64,000 nt of DNA from Martinezella rhizogenes (GCA_013322215.1 JAAMEZ010000036.1:992001-1056000), one strand, 5' to 3'; shown: positions 44,314-53,317, numbered from the stretch's first letter. A program made the numbers and translations. The notes: generated by a model from the letters alone, not told the origin.

Positions 44314-44688
44314 TTACTGATTGCGCGGCGTGATGCGAACCGTCGCCCCGCGCGCACGGTCGCCGATCATGGCAGCCAAGTACCGGCTGCCGGCATATTT
44401 CGCTCGATAGGCGTCATCGATCGCCGCATTGAGCGGCCCATCGACAGGGTCGAAGGATACGTCCCGATCGAGGCCTGCGGCGGTGATCCTGCCGGTGTGC
44501 TGCTTCATGGCGGCTCCGTACCAGCGGGAGCCTTTGCCATTGTAAGCCCGGACATAGAGCACGCCATCCACAACGACCGACCATATCCAGGTCAACGTAC
44601 CGTAGGTGATGCCATCGTCCCGGAACGGGGCGATGTGCAGATCGTCGGCGGTCGCAATGGCGGCTAATTCTTGCGGGTTCCAATCCAT
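44314..44688 (-). CDS. DUF2255 family protein
   Basis: 124 residues. WNPQELAAIATADDLHIAPF and GITYGTLTWIWSVVVDGVLY followed by VRAYNGKGSRWYGAAMKQHT and GRITAAG are the recognisable DUF2255 pattern. Function unknown; the fold looks like a small beta-barrel with deazaflavin-reductase-like strands. It starts 2 bases before the end of the cyclophilin-like gene run and precedes the AKR gene by 19 bases, so it is in the operon. Confidence 0.8.
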   Translation of the reverse strand: MDWNPQELAAIATADDLHIAPFRDDGITYGTLTWIWSVVVDGVLYVRAYNGKGSRWYGAAMKQHTGRITAAGLDRDVSFDPVDGPLNAAIDDAYRAKYAGSRYLAAMIGDRARGATVRITPRNQ

Positions 44689-44690
44689 GG

Positions 44691-45137
44691 TCAGTCCTTC
44701 AAACGTTCAAAGGTGACGGGCACACGGGCTGGGGCTTCGATCGCGTCCAGACCGCTTTCAATCCGGCCGAGCTTCACCAGGCCTTCGGAATACCGAAAGG
44801 TCTTGTGAAAAATCGCGAGATTGCCCCAAGGGGCATAGAACGTAATGTCGCCTGCCGAAGGTCTGATGCCGGCAGGCGCGCCATCGGTCGAGAGCCGGCG
44901 CGGCAGGTCGCTGATCTTCTCGGTGGCGGCATAGTCCTCAAGGACAAGCTTGAGCGGCAACAGCGCCAGAAAATCGCGCGCGGCGGTGTTGTCGTCGAGA
45001 ACCGCAATTGCGGTTCCCCCAGGCGCGGAGATTTGGATCCTCATCGCATTTCCCAATTCGTTAGCATTGACAGCCGAACCTGCAGCCGCTGCCATGATGA
45101 CAACGGTCCGCTTGATGCGAGCTGATCGGCCCAGCAT
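44691..45137 (-). CDS. Secreted cyclophilin-like fold protein
   Basis: 148 residues from ATG 45137, with AAGGG upstream. A signal-like N-terminus (RTVVIMAAAAGSAVNA) suggests export. The domain matches the cyclophilin_like family (MRIQISAPGGTAIAVLDDNT, AARDFLALLPLKLVLEDYAA, later GDITFYAPWGNLAIFHKTFR). These are not proline isomerases by sequence; the role is unknown. It begins 7 bases after the tautomerase stop. A longer frame to 45218 would overlap the tautomerase and is rejected. Confidence 0.75.
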   Translation of the reverse strand: MLGRSARIKRTVVIMAAAAGSAVNANELGNAMRIQISAPGGTAIAVLDDNTAARDFLALLPLKLVLEDYAATEKISDLPRRLSTDGAPAGIRPSAGDITFYAPWGNLAIFHKTFRYSEGLVKLGRIESGLDAIEAPARVPVTFERLKD

Positions 45138-45144
45138 GGTGCCC

Positions 45145-45378
45145 TTACGCGAACGGGTCATAACCAGGCTTCTTGTAAAGCTGATCAATCTTTTCCCGGA
45201 TGTCCGGCACATAGACATTGTCGGTCCAGTCAGCGCGCGTCACGTCTTCGATTGCAATCGAGATGGAGGCATCTTCGACGCCAAGAGCGGACATGACGGC
45301 CTCCGTCAGTTTGGCAGTCAACGCCTGCTTTTGAGCCTCGGGGCGACCGGCCAGCATTTTCACGACGACGTGCGGCAT
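45145..45378 (-). CDS. 4-Oxalocrotonate tautomerase-family protein
   Basis: 77 residues. It starts MPHVVVKMLAGRPEAQKQAL; removal of Met exposes the catalytic Pro1, and the helix plus VEDASISIAIEDVTRADW follow the family pattern. Typical substrates are 2-hydroxymuconate and other enols from aromatic ring cleavage. I reject the frame to 45423 because Pro1 must be N-terminal. One base separates it from the cupin gene, so they are co-translated. Confidence 0.88.
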   Translation of the reverse strand: MPHVVVKMLAGRPEAQKQALTAKLTEAVMSALGVEDASISIAIEDVTRADWTDNVYVPDIREKIDQLYKKPGYDPFA

Positions 45379-45379
45379 T

Positions 45380-45790
45380 TCACATCCCTCCGGCTGTGAG
45401 GCCATATTGCTCGTCGGTAACATGCTCCATCCAGTCGACGAGTTTACCGTTCAGGTGCTCGTGGATGGCTATGTGGGTCATTGCGGTCGTGGGGGATGCG
45501 CCATGCCAATGTTTCTCGTTTGGCGCGAACCATACAACGTCGCCAGGCTGGATCTCCTCGATCGGGCCTCCTTCGCGCTGCACACGGCCGAGGCCGGCGA
45601 TCACGATCAAGGTTTGGCCGAGAGGATGGGTATGCCAAACCGTGCGGGCGCCCGGCTCAAACGTCACACTACCAGCGGCGGCGCGGCGCGCGTCGTTCGA
45701 TGCGAATAGCGGGTCGACGCGCACGGTTCCGGTGAACCACTCGGCCGGGCCTTTGCCTGAAGGCTGACTTCCGTTCCTGGTGATGTCCAT
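45380..45790 (-). CDS. Cupin-domain protein (mandelonitrile-lyase-like)
   Basis: 136 residues of a single cupin. Metal ligands are visible in TVWHTHPLGQTLIVIAGLGR (two histidines and downstream residues) and in HWHGASPTTAMTHIAIHE. The VRVDPLFASNDARRAAAGSV N-terminus is that of small manganese cupins often found beside carboxymuconolactone decarboxylase-like proteins and oxidoreductases. First gene of the minus-strand operon; its promoter is shared with the divergent LysR gene. Confidence 0.88.
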   Translation of the reverse strand: MDITRNGSQPSGKGPAEWFTGTVRVDPLFASNDARRAAAGSVTFEPGARTVWHTHPLGQTLIVIAGLGRVQREGGPIEEIQPGDVVWFAPNEKHWHGASPTTAMTHIAIHEHLNGKLVDWMEHVTDEQYGLTAGGM

Positions 45791-45971
45791 GATGTCTCGT
45801 TCCTTCGGAAGATGATTGTTTTCGGATAGATTCTAGTCCGTGCCATAAGGTCCGATTAGACCGCAAATCATGCTAGCTATTATGTGTTGCGCACATGAAT
45901 AGGCGCTCACAACATGCCCTATTCGGCGGAGGCGCAGCAGATTCCCGCATAATTATGAAAGGCATACATAA

Positions 45972-46862
45972 ATGCTCAGAGAAAACATCCATGACCTGCT
46001 GGCCTTTGTGGTGGTTGCGCGCGAAAAGAGCTTCACCAGAGCCGCTGCGCAACTGGGCATGTCTCAATCCGGCCTGAGCCATGCAATTCGGGGGCTGGAG
46101 GAGCGCCTCGGGCTGCGTCTGCTGACGCGCACGACGCGCCAGGTCGCACCTACCACCGAAGGAGACCTGCTGCTTTCGACTCTCGGTCCGCGCCTCAAAG
46201 AAATCGAGAACGAACTGACCGCCCTGACAGAGCGGCAAGAGCGGCCGGTCGGCAATTTCCGCATCACAGCTGAAGATTACGCAGTGATGGCGGTTCTGCG
46301 CCCCAAGCTGCAGCGCCTGATCGACTATCCCGATATCAAGGTTGAGATCATCATCGACTACGGCCTGACTGACATCATCGGCGATCGGTTTGATGCCGGC
46401 GTGCGCCTCGGCGGCATAGTCTCGCAGGGCATGATCGCCGTGCCGATCGGTCCCGCGATGCGGATGATCGTCGTTGCCGCCCCGTCTTACATGAACGGTC
46501 GGGAAATGCCGTGCGTGCCCCAGGATCTGACCAACCATTCTTGCATCAACTTGCGCCTGCCGACGCATGGCGGGCTTTATGCCTGGGAGTTCGAAAAGGA
46601 CCGCGAGGAGCTGCGCGTTCGCGTCGATGGCCAGCTGATCTGCAACAGCGTCGTCCATATCTACAACGCAGCTCTCGACGGCTTCGGATTCGCCTATCTG
46701 GAAGAGAGCCTTGTGGCAGCCGATCTTGCCACCGGCCGTCTGGTCCAGGTTCTCGACGACTGGTGCGCGCCGTTCGAGGGCTATCATCTGTACTACCCGA
46801 CGCGCCGGCAGAGCTCGCCGGCGTTCGGTATTCTCGTTGACGCGCTGCGCCATCGCGAATGA
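45972..46862 (+). CDS. LysR-family transcriptional regulator
   Basis: 296 residues with an N-terminal helix-turn-helix (SFTRAAAQLGMSQSGLSHAI) and a substrate-binding domain (VKVEIIIDYGLTDIIGDRFD region). Divergent from the cupin-led operon across 181 bases, so it most likely controls those genes. ATG 45972 has AAAGG about 11 bases before. It converges on the carboxymuconolactone decarboxylase-like gene with 6 bases between stops. Confidence 0.9.
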   Translation: MLRENIHDLLAFVVVAREKSFTRAAAQLGMSQSGLSHAIRGLEERLGLRLLTRTTRQVAPTTEGDLLLSTLGPRLKEIENELTALTERQERPVGNFRITAEDYAVMAVLRPKLQRLIDYPDIKVEIIIDYGLTDIIGDRFDAGVRLGGIVSQGMIAVPIGPAMRMIVVAAPSYMNGREMPCVPQDLTNHSCINLRLPTHGGLYAWEFEKDREELRVRVDGQLICNSVVHIYNAALDGFGFAYLEESLVAADLATGRLVQVLDDWCAPFEGYHLYYPTRRQSSPAFGILVDALRHRE

Positions 46863-46868
46863 CGCGAG

Positions 46869-47636
46869 CTAGCCGGCGCGCTTGGCGAAGATCTCCTTGA
46901 AGACCGGCACGGCGCTCATGGCATTCGGCCAGCCGGCGTAGAAGGCCGACTGAGTCAGAACTTCTGCCGCCTCGGCCTCGGTCAGGCCGTTGTCCATCGC
47001 GCGGTTGAGATGGTAGGTGATTTGCATCCCCTGGCCATTGGCGATCAGGGCGCTGACCGTCACCAGGCTACGGTCGCGCGGCGCGAGATCCGGGCGGAGC
47101 CAGAGATCATGGAAAAGCGCGCTGCCAGTGTAGTCAACAAGGCTCTGCGATGCCGGCCCTACATTTGCCTGCACGGCCGCCGCCCGTTGATCTTCAGTTG
47201 CCTGATCGAGCGACATTAGATCCGGCGTCGCGCTTGGCAGCTGATCGGCGCCAATGCCGCGCTGTTTGAAGACGTCGGCCGCCGCGACGACAGCCGCCAT
47301 CGCATTGCCCCAGCCGGCATAAAACGCCAGGTGAGTGAGAATTTCCGACAGCTCGGCAGGCTTCACGCCGTTATCCAGCGCGACATTCAAGTAGAAGGGC
47401 AGTTCAGTTGTCTGGTTGCGGGCGATCAAGATCGCGACGGTGACGATGCTGCGGTCGCGCGTCGATAGGCCTGGGCGCTTCCAGACCCCGCCTAGGAGCG
47501 TTGTCGACGTGTAGCGGTCGAGGGCGGGAGCCACTGCCTGAATGGCCTGCGCGTAGATCGCGACGCTTTCCTGAGCATTGGCACTATCGAAACCCACGAT
47601 GGAAAGTGCGAGCATGGTGATGGCGGAGGTTTTCAT
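46869..47636 (-). CDS. Secreted carboxymuconolactone decarboxylase-like protein
   Basis: 255 residues. An N-terminal signal peptide (ITMLALSIVGFDSANA, cut near residue 22) precedes two tandem CMD/AhpD-like domains (KRPGLSTRDRSIVTVAILIA with LTHLAFYAGWGNAM, and RPDLAPRDRSLVTVSALIAN with LTQSAFYAGWPNAM). Tandem domains of this type are common; the AhpD CxxC pair is absent, so thiol peroxidase activity is unlikely. Periplasmic location is unusual for the family. It is related to the cytoplasmic copy at 57228-57947. Confidence 0.85.
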   Translation of the reverse strand: MKTSAITMLALSIVGFDSANAQESVAIYAQAIQAVAPALDRYTSTTLLGGVWKRPGLSTRDRSIVTVAILIARNQTTELPFYLNVALDNGVKPAELSEILTHLAFYAGWGNAMAAVVAAADVFKQRGIGADQLPSATPDLMSLDQATEDQRAAAVQANVGPASQSLVDYTGSALFHDLWLRPDLAPRDRSLVTVSALIANGQGMQITYHLNRAMDNGLTEAEAAEVLTQSAFYAGWPNAMSAVPVFKEIFAKRAG

Positions 47637-47958
47637 AGGATTCCTCTCATAACGGGATTTTAGGTTTCCCGGGAGGGTAGGGCAGTCGACCTATGTGATA
47701 TAGCGTCATAAATTGATAGGACTTATGTGCGCTGTGCATTAATCGGCTATCAAAGCAAGATTTGTTCAACCTCATTAGGCCGACGCGATCGTGACTGCGA
47801 TCACGGTATCCGCCTACAGCTGCAGCAGTTGTGGAGAAAGACGCTGCCTACGTGATCATCCGACCTGCGGTGCCCTTAAACTCCGGGCCGAGATCTTCAA
47901 GCTCAATGGGTGATGAGCGGAATTCGCGCGATCCAAAAGCGTTCATACCATGCCAAGC
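47637..47958. other. Intergenic, promoter of the CMD-like gene
   Basis: No gene seen. Contains a CGTGA/TCACG dyad near 47790-47806 that could be a regulator site. Short frames lack support. Confidence 0.35.
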
Positions 47959-48897
47959 CTATGTCGCTGAAAGCCCAACGGGTTGATCGATCTCCTGATC
48001 GAACCGTTTCGGTAATTCGCTTGCAAGAGCGTCGATCGCCAGCCGGGAACGCAGTGGGAGATGTTGCGCTACTGGCCAGACTGCGTAGGTTTCTATCGTG
48101 GCACTTGGCCTGTCCGCCCAGAGTTCAACCAGATTGCCGGCGCGTATGTGATCGCTGACGAGCCAATAGGGCAGCCAGGCAAGCCCCATGCCTTCGACGG
48201 CGGCGTCCGTAATCGTCTCCAAGTCGTCGAAGCGGAGCCTGGAGGCAACGGGCACATCAACGAGGTTGCCGGACAAATCAGGAAGCCGCCACGGCAATGC
48301 GTAATCGTTGCGCCAATAGACAAGCGTGTCGTGATCCTCGAAATCGGCAAGGGAGTGCGGCTGTCCGCGAACCGCCAGATATGCCGGGGACACACAGAGC
48401 GCCTTGCGTTGGCTGACAAGCCGCCGTGCGCGCAATGAGGTTCCATTACCGAGTGCACCGTTGCGAATGGCAAGGTCGAAGCCATCGGCGATCATATCGA
48501 CCTGGCGGTCATTGAAGCTGAGCTCGAGTTCAAGCTTCGGATGCTGGCGGGCATAGGCACGCAGAATGGGCGCGACGCAGTAGCGGCCGAACAATACGGG
48601 CAGCGATACGCGAAGTTTGCCGACAACCTCGCGCCGTCCGGTTTCCAACAGGGATTCGCCCGTGCGCAACTCCTCGATGGCACGCACGCATCTCTCGTAA
48701 TATTGCTGGCCATCTTCGGTCAGACATTGCGTGCGGGTCGTTCGCTGAAACAGGCGGACACCAAGTCGTTCTTCCAGGCGGGCAATGGCCTTGCCGACAG
48801 CCGAAGGAGTGAGGGAGAGCCGGTCGGCCGCTCTTTTGAACCCCCCAGCTTCAACGGCTTCCACAAAGACTTCTATCCCGTCAAATCTGTCGCGCAT
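47959..48897 (-). CDS. LysR-family regulator, copy A
   Basis: 312 residues: MRDRFDGIEVFVEAVEAGGF then the helix-turn-helix KRAADRLSLTPSAVGKAIAR, and a C-terminal effector domain with SLADFEDHDTLVYWRNDYAL. It is a close paralogue of the LysR at 55420-56337, sharing long identical stretches in the N-terminus (FVEAVEAG, IARLEERLGVRLF). Divergent from a flavodoxin-fold gene at 49096, exactly as the other copy is, so each probably controls its neighbour. Confidence 0.92.
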   Translation of the reverse strand: MRDRFDGIEVFVEAVEAGGFKRAADRLSLTPSAVGKAIARLEERLGVRLFQRTTRTQCLTEDGQQYYERCVRAIEELRTGESLLETGRREVVGKLRVSLPVLFGRYCVAPILRAYARQHPKLELELSFNDRQVDMIADGFDLAIRNGALGNGTSLRARRLVSQRKALCVSPAYLAVRGQPHSLADFEDHDTLVYWRNDYALPWRLPDLSGNLVDVPVASRLRFDDLETITDAAVEGMGLAWLPYWLVSDHIRAGNLVELWADRPSATIETYAVWPVAQHLPLRSRLAIDALASELPKRFDQEIDQPVGLSAT

Positions 48898-49023
48898 GGC
48901 GAAACCTTTTCAGACGCATTTGTGACGCGATTGCGGAATTTAAGGAAATAAACAAGTGAAAAACAATCGCCACTGCTGAATACCATTCTACGATATCGAT
49001 GAGATCAAGCAAATGACATTTTC

Positions 49024-49095
49024 AGGGCGATCAGGGGCGCACGGCCCAAATCGCCCTCCCGTCATGCGGATTCTCATTGCTAGAGGGCGATCAAG
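49024..49095 (+). promoter_or_regulatory. Leader with alternative pairing over ribosome site
   Basis: AGGGCGAT occurs at 49024-49031 and again at 49084-49091; the single complementary ATCGCCCT lies between them at 49050-49057. Pairing with the first copy leaves the ribosome site AGAGGG (49082-49087) free, pairing with the second covers it. The start codon TTG is at 49096. This could be a translation switch, or simply direct repeats for a regulator. Confidence 0.4.
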
Positions 49096-49671
49096 TTGTT
49101 GATTTCAATCGTATATGATAGTGGCTTCGGTCACACCGCACGCGTCGCTGAAGCCGTGGCGGCCGGCGTTGACGAGGTACCGGGAGCTGAGGTGAAACTC
49201 ATCGCGGTTGCGGACGGTCCGATGGACTGGGCGACACTTGAGCGGAGCGATGCCATTGTCTTCGGATCGCCGACCTATAACGGCCTGATCAGCGCCAAGT
49301 TCAAGCAGTTCTTCGAAGATTCGACCAAGGCGGCCTGGTCGGCTCAAACGTGGCGCAACAAGATTGCCGCTGGCTTCACCAATTCAGGAGCCCAGCACGG
49401 CGACAAGCTGAACTCGCTCATATCGATGGCATTGTTCGCAGCCCAGCACGGCATGATCTGGGTCGGCCTCGATATGATGCCGGGCAATAGCAGCAGCACC
49501 GGCAGCGTGGATGATCTCAACCGGCTTGGAAGCTGGCTGGGGGTCATGACCCAATCGAACGTAGACCAGGCCCCGGACGTCGCGCTGATCGGCAGCGATC
49601 TGAAGACGGCTCAGTATCTCGGCCGGCGCGTGGCGGAGACGACCAGCCGGTTTCAGCCCGTCCAACCATAA
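49096..49671 (+). CDS. Flavodoxin-fold NAD(P)H:quinone oxidoreductase, copy A
   Basis: 191 residues, WrbA-like. SIVYDSGFGHTARVAEAVAA holds the FMN-phosphate loop, FGSPTYNGLISAKFKQFFED the second flavin contact, and KIAAGFTNSGAQHGDKLNSL the third. Reduces quinones by two electrons and avoids radicals. The start is TTG at 49096 (a second TTG follows), with AGAGGG in front. Divergent from LysR copy A; the paralogue at 56511-57068 has the same arrangement. Confidence 0.88.
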   Translation: MLISIVYDSGFGHTARVAEAVAAGVDEVPGAEVKLIAVADGPMDWATLERSDAIVFGSPTYNGLISAKFKQFFEDSTKAAWSAQTWRNKIAAGFTNSGAQHGDKLNSLISMALFAAQHGMIWVGLDMMPGNSSSTGSVDDLNRLGSWLGVMTQSNVDQAPDVALIGSDLKTAQYLGRRVAETTSRFQPVQP

Positions 49672-49692
49672 ACCAAACGAAGGAGCCTGACT

Positions 49693-49992
49693 ATGAAACT
49701 GCTTTGCCTCGACGTCCCACAGCCCGGTGCCTCGCTGGAGAAGTATCAGCCGCATATGCAGGATGAGGCCCGCCACGCCTGGCAGATGTACAAAGGCGGG
49801 ATCATCCGTGACATCTACTTCCGGCAGGACCGTCCCGGTGTCGCCATCATCGCGGAAGCCGAGTCCATCAACGCGGCCAAAGCGGCGCTCGCCGAATTTC
49901 CCCTCGCCAAGGCAGGCCTGATCGACTGGGAGCTGATCCCGCTCGGTCCGTTTACGAACTGGGAATCGCTGTTCGCCCCCGGCAACGCCTGA
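49693..49992 (+). CDS. Muconolactone isomerase-like / YCII-type small protein
   Basis: 99 residues of a ferredoxin-like alpha/beta barrel: KYQPHMQDEARHAWQMYKGG, then IIRDIYFRQDRPGVAIIAEA and LAEFPLAKAGLIDWELIPLG. The order matches muconolactone isomerase-like proteins found beside quinone reductases and dehydrogenases. Enzymatic activity is not certain. AAGGAG precedes ATG 49693; it is 21 bases after the flavodoxin gene and 52 before the dehydrogenase gene, in one transcript. Confidence 0.75.
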   Translation: MKLLCLDVPQPGASLEKYQPHMQDEARHAWQMYKGGIIRDIYFRQDRPGVAIIAEAESINAAKAALAEFPLAKAGLIDWELIPLGPFTNWESLFAPGNA

Positions 49993-50044
49993 TTCCGCGT
50001 ACGCGTCCGAGCTATCGGGCTCACGACAATTCGGAGTAAACACC

Positions 50045-51094
50045 ATGAACGCACTGGGCTTTGCGGCTCAATCGGCCACTGGACCGCTCGAGCGTTTCGC
50101 CTTCGAACGGCGCACACCCCGGCCAGATGACGTCGTTATCGACATCCTCTACTGCGGCGTCTGCCACACCGACCTCCATTTGGCCCGAAACCATGGCGGC
50201 TTCACGACTTACCCCATCGTGCCGGGCCACGAGATCATCGGGCGGGTGCGTGAGGTCGGTGCAGGTGTGTCGCGCTTCAAGGCTGGTGACATGGTTGGGG
50301 TCGGCTGCATGGTGGATTCCTGCCAGCATTGTAAGCCCTGCCTCAACGGCTGGGAGCAGGACTGTGACGAGGGTCCGACTTTCACCTATAACGGTAGCGA
50401 TCGGCAGGATGGCAGCATCACCTATGGCGGCTATTCGGATTCCATCCCCGTGCGCGAAAAATTCGTGCTGTCATTGCCTGATGGGCTCGATCCGGTCGGC
50501 GCCGCACCATTGCTTTGTGCTGGTATCACGACCTGGTCACCGTTGCACCGCTGGAATGTCGGCAAGGACAGCAGGGTCGCGGTGATTGGCCTGGGCGGGC
50601 TTGGCCACATGGCGCTGAAGCTCGCCAAGGCGCTTGGCGCCGATGTCACCCTGTTCACCCGCTCGGCCGGCAAGGAGAAAGATGCTTTCCGCCTCGGCGC
50701 CGACCATGTCGTCCTGTCGGGCGATGCGGAGCAGATGAAGGCCGTCGCCGGCCGCTTCGACGTCATTATCGATACTGTTCCCTACGATCACGACATCAAT
50801 CCCTATATGCCAACTCTGGCGCTGGAAGGCGTGTTGGTCCTCGTCGGCTATCTCGGACCTCTCAGTGCGCCGGTCGATGCTGCAAATGTCGTACGCGGCC
50901 GCCGGGCGATCTTGGGTTCCTTCATCGGCGGCGTGTCTGAAACCCAGCAGATGCTCGATTTCTGCGGCGAACACGGCATCGTCTCCGATGTCGAGATCAT
51001 ACCCATTCAGAAGATCAACGAAGCCTATGAGCGCATGTTGAAGAGCGATGTGAAATATCGCTTCGTCATCGACATGGCCTCGCTTAAATTCTGA
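50045..51094 (+). CDS. Zinc-dependent alcohol dehydrogenase (YahK/CAD-like)
   Basis: 349 residues. Catalytic zinc ligands are in CGVCHTDLH (Cys near residue 40) and GHEIIG (His), and the structural-zinc cysteines in CQHCKPCLNGWEQDC. The NADP site is GLGGLGHMALKLAKALG. This subfamily reduces broad aldehydes including cinnamaldehydes. Third gene of the LysR-A/flavodoxin group; GGAG lies 13 bases before ATG. Confidence 0.93.
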   Translation: MNALGFAAQSATGPLERFAFERRTPRPDDVVIDILYCGVCHTDLHLARNHGGFTTYPIVPGHEIIGRVREVGAGVSRFKAGDMVGVGCMVDSCQHCKPCLNGWEQDCDEGPTFTYNGSDRQDGSITYGGYSDSIPVREKFVLSLPDGLDPVGAAPLLCAGITTWSPLHRWNVGKDSRVAVIGLGGLGHMALKLAKALGADVTLFTRSAGKEKDAFRLGADHVVLSGDAEQMKAVAGRFDVIIDTVPYDHDINPYMPTLALEGVLVLVGYLGPLSAPVDAANVVRGRRAILGSFIGGVSETQQMLDFCGEHGIVSDVEIIPIQKINEAYERMLKSDVKYRFVIDMASLKF

Positions 51095-51104
51095 GGAAAA
51101 ATCC

Positions 51105-51794
51105 ATGACCGAAATCATCAAGCCCGTTCTGTGCGTGGTCACGAGCCATCCGATCCGCGGTGACAGCGGCGAGCCGACCGGCTTCGCTATGGTCGAATTG
51201 ACCCATCCGCTCCAAGTGTTTGAGGCAGCCGGCATTCAGGCGGAAATCGCCTCGATCCGGGGCGGTCATCCACCGATCGACTTCTTCGACCTCTCCGATG
51301 CGGCTAACGCTCACTACTGGAATGACAAGCACTTCCGCGCGGCACTTGCGCATTCCCTGGTGCTCGGCGACCTCGACCCATCGCGCTACTCGGCAGTCTT
51401 CTTTGCCGGAGGCCACGGTACGATGTGGGACTTCGCAGAGAGCGAGGCCGTGCAAAAGGTCATCCGCGAAATCTGGGAAGCGGGCGGCATCGTCTCGGCA
51501 GTCTGCCACGGCCCGGCCGCGCTGGTGAACGCCACACTTTCCGACGGCAGCTATCTCGTGGCTGGCAAGAGGCTTGCCTGCTTCACGGATGAGGAGGAGG
51601 CCGAGGTCAGATATACGAAGGTGGTGCCATATCTCCTTGCGACCACTCTCAAGCAGCGCGGCGCGCTGCATCAGGCTGCACCGAATTGGTCGGAAAATGT
51701 CGTAACCGACGGTCGCCTGATTACCGGCCAGAACCCGGCTTCTGCGCACGGCGTCGGCCAAGCTATCGTCGATCAGTTGACGACGAAAGGCTGA
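51105..51794 (+). CDS. DJ-1/PfpI-family (type 1 glutamine amidotransferase-like) protein
   Basis: 229 residues. The nucleophile is C134 in SAVCHGPAAL, and FFAGGHGTMWDF supplies the oxyanion region; the layout matches glyoxalase-III-like Hsp31 relatives that detoxify methylglyoxal. Its neighbours (alcohol dehydrogenase, quinone reductase) fit carbonyl stress. The gene begins 10 bases after the dehydrogenase stop, with GAGG before the ATG. Confidence 0.88.
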   Translation: MTEIIKPVLCVVTSHPIRGDSGEPTGFAMVELTHPLQVFEAAGIQAEIASIRGGHPPIDFFDLSDAANAHYWNDKHFRAALAHSLVLGDLDPSRYSAVFFAGGHGTMWDFAESEAVQKVIREIWEAGGIVSAVCHGPAALVNATLSDGSYLVAGKRLACFTDEEEAEVRYTKVVPYLLATTLKQRGALHQAAPNWSENVVTDGRLITGQNPASAHGVGQAIVDQLTTKG

Positions 51795-51855
51795 ACGCTG
51801 CCCTTCGTGCAAAGGGTTACCCGGCCGAGGGCCAAAATATAGAGAAGCTCGACCA

Positions 51856-52275
51856 ATGGAGATCGTTGCTGGTACGCGCAAGCAGATGACCGCAGATGCT
51901 GAGGTCCTTGCCCGATTGGAAGGTGCTTGGCATCTTGTGACCATCGAGCAGCCCGACGCGAACGGAGCGATGAGGAGCGCCAGCGTAGAAGGCCTCCTCG
52001 TCTTTACAGGCGATGGTCAAATGGCGGTTCAGGTTCGCAACCTCGAACCCGATCATGTCGATAGCGCATATAGCAGTGCTGGATACGAAGCGAGCTACGG
52101 CAGCATTGCACTTGATGCCCTGAACGGCGTCTTTGTCTATCGGGTCGAAGGAGCGTTGGTTCGCGGGCTTGTGGGACAGGACTTCCGGCGAGCTTACAGC
52201 TTCGTGGATGATCAACTTATCCTCACATCCACGCGGGATGATGAAAAATGGCGCGTCGTTTGGCGCCGCGGATGA
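51856..52275 (+). CDS. Lipocalin-like domain protein
   Basis: 139 residues. LARLEGAWHLVTIEQPDANG starts the lipocalin_5 type beta-barrel, with EGLLVFTGDGQMAVQVRN and a late LTSTRDDEKWRVVWRR strand. Small-molecule binding is expected, ligand unknown. It lies between the DJ-1-like and amidohydrolase genes on the same strand, likely co-transcribed. ATG 51856 is not preceded by a strong ribosome site; the later in-frame ATG at 51886 is possible. Confidence 0.72.
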   Translation: MEIVAGTRKQMTADAEVLARLEGAWHLVTIEQPDANGAMRSASVEGLLVFTGDGQMAVQVRNLEPDHVDSAYSSAGYEASYGSIALDALNGVFVYRVEGALVRGLVGQDFRRAYSFVDDQLILTSTRDDEKWRVVWRRG

Positions 52276-52297
52276 TGCGAATCCAAAGGTTTCAGAG

Positions 52298-53317
52298 ATG
52301 AAGATCATCGCGATCGAAGAGCATGTTCTCCCCAATGAGGTGAAGCAGGCCTGGAATACCATACCCGGCGCCGATGATGGGACGCTTAGCCTCAATCCAG
52401 GGATCATTGGTGAACGGCTTGCCGACTTTGGAGAACAGCGGCTGGCTCTGATGGACGAGACGGGCGTCGATGTTCAGGTTCTCTCCTTGACGGCACCGGG
52501 CCTCAACAATCTTGGTCACCACGGCATCGATCTTGCTCGTCGTGCCAATGATTTGCTGGCCGAAGCCGTTTCTGCCAACATGTCCCGCTTCCAGGCGATG
52601 GCAGTTCTGCCATCCTCGGAGGCTGATGCGGCGGCGCTGGAGTTGAGGCGATCCGTCGAGCAACTTGGCTGCAAGGGTGCCGTTCTTTTCGGGCGGGTCG
52701 GCGACAAAAATCTGGATCATCCGATCTTCGAACAGACATTCGCTTGTGCGGCCGAACTCAATGTGCCCCTCCTGATCCATCCGCAGATACCGCGGATGAG
52801 CGTGCGCGAGTCCTATTACGCCGGTTTTAGCGCCCCCGTCGATCTCGCCTTGTCCACATTCGCGCTTGGATGGCATTTCGAGGCGGGTATCCAGTTCGTG
52901 CGTCTGATCCTGGGTGGCATCTTCGACCGCTATCCAACCCTTCAGGTGATCCTGGGTCATTGGGGCGAGTTGGTGCTGTTCTATCTTGAGCGGCTTGTGA
53001 TGATTGATCGTGTGTCCAAGCTCCAGCGGCCATTCATCGACTATATTCGCAGCAATCTTTATCTGACTGCAAGCGGCATGTTCAGTCCGACCTATATGCA
53101 GCAGGCGATCGACGCCGTCGGTATCGACCGTGTCCTGTTCTCGACTGACTATCCGTACCAATACCGTCCCGGAGGCGATGCACGTGGTTTCGTAGCGGGG
53201 CTGGAGTTAGATGATGCCAGCAAAGCGAAATTCGCCTATCGGAATTGGGAGCGCTTGACCGCAGGCGGTGGCAAGGATCAAGTACGACTGCATACAGCTG
53301 CTCCTGACGAGCGGTGA
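52298..53317 (+). CDS. Amidohydrolase-family protein (ACMSD-like)
   Basis: 339 residues of the amidohydrolase_2 class. IAIEEHVLP has the metal-binding motif in a modified form (ExH), LLIHPQIPR supplies a histidine, VILGHWGELVLFYLERL a further one, and LFSTDYPYQYR the catalytic aspartate. Relatives decarboxylate or hydrolyse aromatic acids (aminocarboxymuconate-semialdehyde, gamma-resorcylate). AGAGATG context places the start at 52298; the frame open to 52133 overlaps the lipocalin gene and is rejected. Confidence 0.85.
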   Translation: MKIIAIEEHVLPNEVKQAWNTIPGADDGTLSLNPGIIGERLADFGEQRLALMDETGVDVQVLSLTAPGLNNLGHHGIDLARRANDLLAEAVSANMSRFQAMAVLPSSEADAAALELRRSVEQLGCKGAVLFGRVGDKNLDHPIFEQTFACAAELNVPLLIHPQIPRMSVRESYYAGFSAPVDLALSTFALGWHFEAGIQFVRLILGGIFDRYPTLQVILGHWGELVLFYLERLVMIDRVSKLQRPFIDYIRSNLYLTASGMFSPTYMQQAIDAVGIDRVLFSTDYPYQYRPGGDARGFVAGLELDDASKAKFAYRNWERLTAGGGKDQVRLHTAAPDER

